DNA of 52,106 bases, taken from contig JAIBCK010000010.1 in NCBI GenBank assembly GCA_019694215.1, positions 1 through 52,106 on the forward strand. The letters are read 5' to 3'. The notes below the pieces were generated by a model. That model ran no database searches. It had not been told where the DNA came from and saw only the letters and a program-made list of their open reading frames with translations. Every line of letters starts with the position of its first letter. The first letter of the stretch is position 1. Made by a program: the position numbers and the translations under genes. This DNA is from Thermoflexales bacterium (GTDB lineage Bacteria > Chloroflexota > Anaerolineae > J036 > Brachytrichaceae). Below are positions 46,395-52,106 of the stretch, piece after piece.

Positions 46395-46400
46395 ATTATC
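46395..46400 (-). promoter_or_regulatory. -10-like element of the peptide-type importer operon
   Basis: GATAAT on the minus strand, about 50 bases before the start codon. A short hairpin (TCTCC-gcaaaat-GGAGA) and ACCGATT repeats at 46382 and 46391 overlap it. No acceptable -35. Confidence 0.35.
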
Positions 46401-46427
46401 TCCATTTTGCGGAGAAAAGCGACACCT

Positions 46428-47264
46428 TCACACAGCGTTGGACGCGCGGCCGCGACGCAGGTGGGTGCCGAGATACGCGGCCAGAAAACACAGCGCGGCG
46501 ACCAGCACCACGGCGGCCCCCGGGACGACATTCAGGTAGTACGACCCGTACAGCCCAATCACGACACTGAACACCGCGGTGCCAATCGAGAGGGCCACCA
46601 TCCGCGGCAGGCGATGCGTCAGCGTGCTGGCCGTGGCCGCCGGGGTGATCAGCAGCGCCGTCACCATCAGCACACCGACCGCCTGCGCGCCAGCCACGAT
46701 CGTCAACGCCAGCGCGAACATCAGCCCGCCCCGCACGGCGTTCACCGGCAGGCCGAGCTTGCGCGCGTGCGTTGGATCAAAGGCCGTCGCGACCAACTCC
46801 TTGAAGAACAGCCATACGGCCACCACGATGACGACGGTCAACGCCGCGATCAGCCACATGTCCTGGATCGAGATGCCCAGCGTGTTGCCAAAGAGCAGGC
46901 TGGCCAGGTCGCGCGCATAGCTGCGCGTGGCGCTGAGCACGAGCACGCCCAGGGCCAGCGCGCCGGTGAACACCACGCCAATGGCGGTGCTGTCGCGCAG
47001 GCGGCCATCCCGGCTGAGGGCGTTGATCACCGCAGCGGTGATCAGCGCCGAGACCAGCCCGCCCAGGAAGAGCGAGCCCTGCAGGAGGTAGGCCACGACG
47101 ACGCCGGGCAGCACGCTGTGCGCGATGGCATCGCCGATGTACTCCATCCCGCGCAGGACGACAAAGACCCCCAGCGTGCCGCACACAACGGCGACGAGCA
47201 AGCCGCCGACCAGCGCCTGACGGAAGAAGCCGAGTGCCAGCGGGGAGAGCAGCGCGTCAAGCAT
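46428..47264 (-). CDS. Zn/Mn-type ABC permease
   Basis: A 278-residue permease of the ABC-3 (ZnuB/MntB) family with about eight helices. Characteristic parts are GVFVVLRGMEYIGDAIAHSVLPG near the N-terminus and LLITPAATASTLTHRL. Its start overlaps the ATPase stop by 8 bp. Confidence 0.93.
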   Translation of the reverse strand: MLDALLSPLALGFFRQALVGGLLVAVVCGTLGVFVVLRGMEYIGDAIAHSVLPGVVVAYLLQGSLFLGGLVSALITAAVINALSRDGRLRDSTAIGVVFTGALALGVLVLSATRSYARDLASLLFGNTLGISIQDMWLIAALTVVIVVAVWLFFKELVATAFDPTHARKLGLPVNAVRGGLMFALALTIVAGAQAVGVLMVTALLITPAATASTLTHRLPRMVALSIGTAVFSVVIGLYGSYYLNVVPGAAVVLVAALCFLAAYLGTHLRRGRASNAV

Positions 47265-48027
47265 AGGCCTCCCGCAGGCGCTCGGCGCGCAGCGCCTCGT
47301 CGGGCGCCGCGTCCGCGATGATGCGCCGGTTGAGCAGGATCACCCGCTCCGCAACATCGCCGGCCAGCACGCTGGCCAGATCATGGGTCGAGACCACGAT
47401 GGTCATGCCCTCCTGCTGCAGGCCGCGCAACAGCGCCAGCACACTCTGCTGCGACCGCACATCCAGCCCGGCCAGGGGCTCATCCAGCAGAAGCAGGCGG
47501 GCCTGCTGCGCCAGCGCGCGGGCGAGAAACGCGCGCTGCTGCTGCCCGCCCGAGAGATCGCCAATGGCGCGGCCCGCCAGCGGCAGCAGGTCCACCCGCC
47601 GCAACGCCTCATCGACCGCGGCGTGATCGGCACGCGCGGGGCGGGCAAACCAGCCCACACCGGAATAGCGCCCCATCATCACCACGTCGCGCACGCTGAC
47701 CGGAAAGCGCAGGTCAACCTCCGCCCGTTGGGCGAGATAGGCCGTGTGCGGATGACAGGTATCGACCGGGGTCTCGAAGACGCGCACGGCCCCGGGCGTT
47801 GGTGAGGGGAGCAATCCGGCCACGAGTTTGAGCAGTGTGCTCTTGCCGGCTCCGTTGGGGCCGAGCAACGCCACGCGCTCGCCCTGCCGGATGCAGGCGC
47901 TGACATCCAGCAGGGCCTCGGCCGGCCGCCCGGGATAGGTGTAGGTCAGCGCCTCCAGGCAGATCGCATGTGCCGACGCGGTCAGCGCATCGTTATGCAC
48001 GTGGCTGGTGTAGGGAAAGCGGGCCAT
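47257..48027 (-). CDS. Zn/Mn-type ABC transporter ATPase
   Basis: A 256-residue ATPase of the ZnuC/MntB group. Walker A GPNGAGKS, Q-loop YLAQRAEVD, signature LSGGQQQR, Walker B LLLLDEPLAGLD, H-loop STHD. Its ATG overlaps the binding-protein stop (TGATG). The N-terminal 18 residues have several His and precede the domain proper. Confidence 0.93.
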   Translation of the reverse strand: MARFPYTSHVHNDALTASAHAICLEALTYTYPGRPAEALLDVSACIRQGERVALLGPNGAGKSTLLKLVAGLLPSPTPGAVRVFETPVDTCHPHTAYLAQRAEVDLRFPVSVRDVVMMGRYSGVGWFARPARADHAAVDEALRRVDLLPLAGRAIGDLSGGQQQRAFLARALAQQARLLLLDEPLAGLDVRSQQSVLALLRGLQQEGMTIVVSTHDLASVLAGDVAERVILLNRRIIADAAPDEALRAERLREAYA

Positions 48028-48962
48028 CAGCGCAGGGCCTCCACGATGACACGGGTGTCGTAGCGCAAAAGCGCCGCATACGTCGGCGCAAGCCCGCCCG
48101 CAGGCGTGAGCGTGTCCACGACGAGCGGCTCAGCCACCCGCACGCCGGCCTCGCGCGCGACGGCCTCGACCAACTGGGCGTTCACGCCGACCTCGACAAA
48201 GATCGCCCGCACATCGTGCTGGCGGATGAGCGCCACCAGCGCGGCCGTTTGCCGCGCGGTCGGGGCGGCCTCGGTGCTGGCGGAGGGGATGACGGCCCCG
48301 ACCACCGTGAAGCCATAGCGGTCGGCGTAGTAGCCCAACGCATCATGGCTGGTCACCAACGCGCGCCGCGCGGTCGGCAGCGCCGCGACCATCTCCTTCA
48401 GCTCCGCATCCAATGCCAGCAGAGAGGTGGCCAGTTGCTCGGAATTGCGGTCCAGCGCGACCGTGTGGGTGGACAGAAACGGCTTGAGCTGGCGGGCCAG
48501 CCCGCGGCCCGCTTCCGCCCAGGTTTTCGGGTCCATCCAGATGTGTGGGTCCGGATGCGCCATCTGATCCGGCGTCTCGGAGAGCACCCGGCGCAGCGGC
48601 AGTCCGTCGGTCAGCGCCAGAAAGGGCGGGTTGCCGGCAGCTTTCAGCATGCCCGTCAGCCAGCCCGCCTCATACCCGACCCCGATCCCGACCACGAGCG
48701 AAGCCTGAGCGAGCGAGCGCGCATCGGCGGGCGTGGCCTCGTAGTCGTGCGGGTCGGCGCCCGGCGGAACGAGGCTGACGATAGTCACCTCCGGCACACC
48801 CGCCACCACCGCCTGCACGAGTTCGGCCACCAGCGGCGTCGTCGCCACCAGCCGGACGCCACCGCCCTCCGGACGGGGGGCGTTTGAGGGGGCGGCGCAG
48901 GCGCTCAGCCACAGCGCGCCGGACAATGCCAGGCGCGCCAGACGGACAAAGCGGCTAGGCAT
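48027..48962 (-). CDS. Zn/Mn-type solute-binding lipoprotein (ZnuA/MntC-like)
   Basis: A 311-residue cluster A-I metal-binding protein. Lipobox LSAC at Cys22. Expected ligands are His72 (GADPHDYE), His140 (DPHIWMDP), His206 (TSHDALGYY) and Asp283 (VVDTLTP). The His-rich loop common in zinc-specific ZnuA is short here, so zinc versus manganese is undecided. I chose the ATG at 48962 because it gives a normal lipoprotein signal peptide; it overlaps the regulator gene by 8 bp, and the further-upstream ATG lies inside that gene. Confidence 0.92.
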   Translation of the reverse strand: MPSRFVRLARLALSGALWLSACAAPSNAPRPEGGGVRLVATTPLVAELVQAVVAGVPEVTIVSLVPPGADPHDYEATPADARSLAQASLVVGIGVGYEAGWLTGMLKAAGNPPFLALTDGLPLRRVLSETPDQMAHPDPHIWMDPKTWAEAGRGLARQLKPFLSTHTVALDRNSEQLATSLLALDAELKEMVAALPTARRALVTSHDALGYYADRYGFTVVGAVIPSASTEAAPTARQTAALVALIRQHDVRAIFVEVGVNAQLVEAVAREAGVRVAEPLVVDTLTPAGGLAPTYAALLRYDTRVIVEALR

Positions 48963-49299
48963 GGGTGACGCTCCCCGCCTCGACACAACGGGGGCACTCA
49001 AACCACGGCTGACGCGGCAACGCCTCCAGCGCCGCGGCGCCGCTGCCGCGCTCAAAGACCGGGCGATAGACCAGCTCGCCCTTGCGATGCCGTCCCCCGC
49101 AGGTGTGACAGGCTTCAGGGCGGTCCAGCACCACCGTGGTGTAGCCGGCGATCACCCAGCCCATGTGGCGGGTGTGCGCAGCCAGGCTTTCCAGCGCGGC
49201 GCGCACGGTCTGCGACTTGTTCCCGCCGTAGTAGGTGTTGGCCAGCGTCTCGAGCAGCTCGGCCGTCGACGCATCAAAGGTGAAGTTCAATCGTTGCAC
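48955..49299 (-). CDS. Ribbon-helix-helix protein with C-terminal zinc ribbon (putative metal regulator)
   Basis: A 114-residue protein at the head of the metal importer operon. Residues 1-45 look like a ribbon-helix-helix DNA-binding domain: a polar strand (VQRLNFTFD), a helix (AELLETLANTYY), and a second helix after GGNKSQTVRAALESL. The C-terminal half has a zinc-ribbon pattern, CHTC near 65 and CPRC near 105, separated by about 40 residues. Unlike NikR, there is no ACT domain. Both possible starts are GTG: 49299 has AGGAG 9 bases upstream and is preferred; 49305 leaves only 3 bases. Position and zinc site suggest a metal-responsive repressor of this operon; this is inference. Confidence 0.75.
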   Translation of the reverse strand: MQRLNFTFDASTAELLETLANTYYGGNKSQTVRAALESLAAHTRHMGWVIAGYTTVVLDRPEACHTCGGRHRKGELVYRPVFERGSGAAALEALPRQPWFECPRCVEAGSVTHA

Positions 49300-49312
49300 A
49301 GTCACACACTCC

Positions 49313-49332
49313 TATACACACTCAGTATACAC
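49313..49332. promoter_or_regulatory. TATACAC direct repeats over the metal-importer promoter
   Basis: TATACAC occurs at 49313-49319 and 49326-49332, and a minus-strand -10 TATACT (49329-49324) lies within them. Ribbon-helix-helix dimers often bind short direct or inverted repeats, so this is a good candidate operator for the adjacent regulator. Confidence 0.45.
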
Positions 49333-49344
49333 TTGAGGAAGAGG

Positions 49345-49380
49345 GGGACCGCCGACCACGGACGGCAGACGGCCGGGCCG
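49345..49380. repeat. Degenerate GACCGCCGAC-type low-complexity tract
   Basis: A short purine-rich tract resembling the GGACNGA/GCAGACCGC material at 16,830-17,300. It suggests a dispersed intergenic repeat family in this genome. Confidence 0.4.
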
Positions 49381-49441
49381 GGCGCGTCGCTGCACTCGCC
49401 AGATCGCGCGACCGTGCAGAGGGCGGCAGGGACTGGCGTGC

Positions 49442-49470
49442 TTGCAGCAAGAGCATGGGCATGCCACAAT
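49442..49470 (+). promoter_or_regulatory. Leaderless promoter of the phosphoesterase gene
   Basis: -35 TTGCAG (49442-49447), 17-bp spacer, -10 CACAAT (49465-49470), then five bases to the ATG at 49476, so the transcript would begin at or next to the start codon. Confidence 0.5.
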
Positions 49471-49475
49471 GCGGC

Positions 49476-51887
49476 ATGCTCATCCGAAGTACCCTCATTG
49501 CTGCGCTCACCATCACAACCCTCCTCGCCGGGGGAAGCGCGCCCGTTCCCGGACCGGCCCGCGCCGACGCTGCGCGCAGCGCGGCCATCGACCTGCTCCC
49601 CGCGGGCAGCGCCTGGCGCTATCGCGACACCGGCGAGGACCTGGGCACGGCCTGGCGCGCGCCGGGCTATGACGACAGCGCCTGGGTCAGCGGGCCCGCC
49701 CCGCTCGGCTACAGCGATCCCGTCTCCACCACGGTAGGCTACGGGCCAAACCCCGCCGCGAAATACATCACCACCTACTTCCGCACGACGTTCACGGTCA
49801 CCGATCCGCTGGCCTACACCGCGCTCTCGCTGGGGCTGCGCCGTGATGACGGCGCCATCGTCTATCTCAACGGCAATGAAGTCGCCCGCAGCAACATGCC
49901 CGCCGGCACCGTGACGACGGCCACGCTTGCCGCCAGCGGCATCGGCGAGGACCAGAGCTTCCACCCCTTCAGCCTCCCGATCACGGCGCTGCTGGCCGGC
50001 CCGAACGTCTTCGCCGTCGAGATCCATCAGGCCAGCCCGGGCAGCTCCGACATCGGCTTTGACCTGGCGCTGTCGGCCGTGATGCCGGAACCCCCACCAC
50101 CACCGCCGCCGGCCGGCGCGGTCCGCTTCGCCATCATCGGCGACTACGGCGTGAACAGCGCGGCCGAGGCCGATGTATCCGCCCTCGTGCATGGCTGGGC
50201 GCCGGGCTTCATCATCACGGTTGGAGACAATAATTATCCGTTGGGCAGCGCCGACACCATCGATGCCAACATCGGGCAGTACTATCACGACTTCATCGCC
50301 CCCTACAGCGGAGCGTATGGCGCGGGCTCGCCAAACGGCAACCGCTTCTGGCCGGCCACGGGCAACCACGACTGGTATTCATCGCCGCCCCTGCAGCCCT
50401 ATCTCGACTACTTCAGCCTGCCGGGCAATGAACGCTGGTATGACCGCCGCGAAGGGCCAACGCACTTCTTCTTCCTCGACAGCGAGGATATGGTCTCGCG
50501 TGGGGCGGTGACGAGCACGCAGGCGGCCTGGTTGCAAGGCGCGCTGGCCGCCTCCGATGCGCCCTGGAAGATCGTGGTCCTGCATCACCCGGCCTATTCG
50601 TCGGGCCCGCACGGCAACACCCCGCTCATGCAATGGCCCTTCGAAGAATGGGGGGCGACGGCGGTGCTGCAGGGCCACGACCACCTCTACGAGCGCTTCG
50701 CCATCGGCAACATCCCCTACTTCGTCGACGGCAGCGGCGGCTACACCCTGTATGGCATCGCCAGTGTACAGCCCGGAAGCGTTGTGCGCTACAACGCCGA
50801 CTACGGCGCCATGCGCGTCGAGGCCAACGACTGCGCGATCGTCTACCAGTTCTTCACCCGGACCGGCGCGCTGATCGACACGCACACGCAGACCCGCGCC
50901 TGCGGCCGGCCGGCCACGCGCTTCGCGGTGATCGGCGACTACGGCGCGGCCGCCAGCGGCAACCCGACCTACATCGCGGGCGAGAGCAGCGTGGCGGCAC
51001 TGATCAGCGACACCCTGCGCCCGGACTTCGTCCTCACCGTGGGCGACAACAACTACGGCACCCGGCCGCCGCAGGGCAGCACGCCCGACACGCGCGGATC
51101 GGCCGAGTACATCGACCAGAACATCGGCGCGTTCTATCACCGTTGGATCACGCCCTACCTCGGGACGCAGGGCGCTGGCTCGCCCGACGGCAACCGTTTC
51201 TTCCCCGCCCTGGGCAACGCCGACTGGTTCCAGCCCTACCCCACCTCGACCGTCGCGATCAGCGTCGCGCTGGCCGCGCACTTTGACTACTTTCCCTGGC
51301 TCGAACAACGCTTGTATTACACCTTCACCGCCCCGGGCGCGCCCGGCGTGATCGAGGTCTTCGTCACCAGCGTCGACAGCCGCGACCCGGATCGCCTCCA
51401 GCTCGCCGCCAGCCCGCAGCGCGCCTGGCTGCAAAACGGTCTCGCGCAGTCCACGTCGGCGTGGCAGATCGCCGTCGTGCATTACCCGCCCTTCAAGTCC
51501 GAGGGCGTGACGAGCACGGCGTCATACAGCGGGGCAGTCAACCTGCGGCTGAGCTACGCCGACTGGGGCGCGGATGCCGTGCTGAGCGGCGACGCACACC
51601 TCTACGAGCGGGTGATGGTGGGGCCGGCGGCGGATGGGCGCAGCATCCCCTACTTTGTGAACGGCGCGGGCGGGGCAGGGCTGGCCAGCTTTGGGGCGGG
51701 CGTGCTGCCCATCCCGGGCTCGGCGGCGCGCGACGACGCGCACTTCGGCGCGCAGTTGGTCGAGGCCAGCAGCTGTCACCTGACCTTCACGCAGTACGCC
51801 GCCGATGGCACGCCGCTGGACACGTGGACGGTGCTGCGTGATTGCCTCCCGATCCAGCGCGTCTATCTGCCAGCCGTCACCCGCTAG
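49476..51887 (+). CDS. Secreted tandem metallophosphoesterase, second domain degenerate
   Basis: An 803-residue secreted protein. The signal peptide (MLIRSTLIAALTITTLLAGG) supports the ATG at 49476; an ATG at 49455 would add seven residues upstream of it. A jelly-roll domain (about 38-205) starts with GSAWRYRDTG, a motif common in bacterial surface hydrolases, then a poly-Pro linker. Phosphoesterase domain 1 has every metal motif: GDYG, GDNNY, GNHDW (50361), HHPAYSSG and GHDHLYER (50673). Domain 2 repeats the fold, but GNHD is GNAD (51213) and GHDH is GDAH (51588), so it is probably inactive. The C-terminus is RVYLPAVTR, like the tail of the giant protein. The family cleaves phosphate mono- or diesters outside the cell. 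Confidence 0.92.
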   Translation: MLIRSTLIAALTITTLLAGGSAPVPGPARADAARSAAIDLLPAGSAWRYRDTGEDLGTAWRAPGYDDSAWVSGPAPLGYSDPVSTTVGYGPNPAAKYITTYFRTTFTVTDPLAYTALSLGLRRDDGAIVYLNGNEVARSNMPAGTVTTATLAASGIGEDQSFHPFSLPITALLAGPNVFAVEIHQASPGSSDIGFDLALSAVMPEPPPPPPPAGAVRFAIIGDYGVNSAAEADVSALVHGWAPGFIITVGDNNYPLGSADTIDANIGQYYHDFIAPYSGAYGAGSPNGNRFWPATGNHDWYSSPPLQPYLDYFSLPGNERWYDRREGPTHFFFLDSEDMVSRGAVTSTQAAWLQGALAASDAPWKIVVLHHPAYSSGPHGNTPLMQWPFEEWGATAVLQGHDHLYERFAIGNIPYFVDGSGGYTLYGIASVQPGSVVRYNADYGAMRVEANDCAIVYQFFTRTGALIDTHTQTRACGRPATRFAVIGDYGAAASGNPTYIAGESSVAALISDTLRPDFVLTVGDNNYGTRPPQGSTPDTRGSAEYIDQNIGAFYHRWITPYLGTQGAGSPDGNRFFPALGNADWFQPYPTSTVAISVALAAHFDYFPWLEQRLYYTFTAPGAPGVIEVFVTSVDSRDPDRLQLAASPQRAWLQNGLAQSTSAWQIAVVHYPPFKSEGVTSTASYSGAVNLRLSYADWGADAVLSGDAHLYERVMVGPAADGRSIPYFVNGAGGAGLASFGAGVLPIPGSAARDDAHFGAQLVEASSCHLTFTQYAADGTPLDTWTVLRDCLPIQRVYLPAVTR

Positions 51888-52106
51888 CGGTCTGTAGCCC
51901 AAATGCCGCAACGAATTGGCACAGGGGCGCGAGGTTTGGACGATGCGCGGCCGAATACCCAATCGCTTTGTTCTGAAGACAGCCGATGAACCGCAGTTGC
52001 GCAACCTTCTCCGAATAGGGGATTCACCGCTACGCGTTGCGCGTCGGGCGCACATCTGGCCAGCGCGCCTCCCGCGGCCACAAATCGTGAGTTGACTCAC
52101 GGGTCG
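51888..52106. other. Unassigned lower-GC end of window
   Basis: About 220 bases with visibly lower GC. A 65-residue minus-strand frame (51884-52081) overlaps the phosphoesterase stop and has no recognisable domain, promoter or ribosome site. I see no terminator. It could be the edge of a mobile or foreign segment that continues beyond the window. Confidence 0.4.

Noticed and set aside
44646-47321. An 891-residue plus-strand frame opposite the two importer operons
   Set aside because: Antisense to a binding protein and a metal permease with full family motifs; His/Asp/Arg-rich low-complexity translation.
51884-52081. A 65-residue minus-strand frame at the right end
   Set aside because: Overlaps the phosphoesterase stop, has no recognisable domain or start signal, and may be random or cut off by the window.

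Overview
The window is a high-GC bacterial chromosome segment, most likely from a Chloroflexota (Anaerolineae/Chloroflexia-type) organism. This is inferred from lipoproteins with a Thr/Ala/Pro-rich linker straight after the lipobox Cys, secreted proteins ending in an aromatic/aliphatic-x-P-x-[VL]-x-R tail, a WXG100 protein without an actinobacterial context, and many leaderless-looking promoters. No rRNA, tRNA, CRISPR array or intact insertion sequence was recognised. Coding density is high, and nearly all long antisense reading frames are shadows caused by GC-rich codon usage.

Layout. 1-5.6 kb: a PrsW-type membrane protease, then a four-gene cassette (SDR reductase, acyl-CoA/AMP ligase, KAS III-like thiolase-fold enzyme, alpha/beta hydrolase) that looks like a small acyl-chain pathway. 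5.6-8.8 kb (minus strand): a sulfur-carrier operon made of a transsulfuration-type PLP enzyme, a JAMM metalloprotease and a three-domain fusion of a ThiS/MoaD ubiquitin fold, an E1-like adenylyltransferase and a rhodanese. 8.9-11.3 kb: a WXG100-domain protein with an unusual C-terminal domain, a membrane-anchored protein and an EspG-like protein, i.e. a type VII secretion-related trio. 11.6-13.3 kb: a lower-GC AlbA_2/Schlafen-type ATP-binding regulator, probably acquired. 13.3-16.8 kb (minus): hypA-hypB-hypC-hypD-hypE for [NiFe] hydrogenase maturation, without hypF or hydrogenase genes in view. 16.8-17.3 kb: a gene-free stretch with two long direct repeats.

17.3-26.1 kb: an export module of two lipoprotein membrane-fusion adaptors, a large FtsX/MacB-type permease and an ATPase (minus strand), divergent from an OmpR-type response regulator and histidine kinase. 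Three 11-bp-phased heptamers lie between the two operons. A TauE/SafE transporter, apparently starting at ATC, converges on the kinase. 27.1-39.9 kb: one 4278-residue secreted protein with a transglutaminase-like domain, five large tandem repeats, an FG-GAP propeller and CARDB-like repeats. 40-42.7 kb: HD-domain protein, CoA-type Nudix hydrolase and dihydrolipoyl dehydrogenase. 42.7-46.3 kb (minus): a family 5 peptide-type ABC importer without ATPases. 46.4-49.3 kb (minus): a Zn/Mn-type ABC importer headed by a small ribbon-helix-helix plus zinc-ribbon protein, probably its metal-sensing regulator. 49.5-51.9 kb: a secreted tandem metallophosphoesterase whose second domain has lost metal ligands.

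The most interesting items are the sulfur-carrier/JAMM/E1/rhodanese operon with an internal Gly-Gly junction, the RHH-zinc-ribbon regulator of the metal importer, the shared C-terminal tail of the two large secreted proteins, the WXG100/EspG-like trio, and the acyl cassette whose KAS III homologue lacks the usual His and Asn. All assignments come from reading the sequence; no database search was possible.
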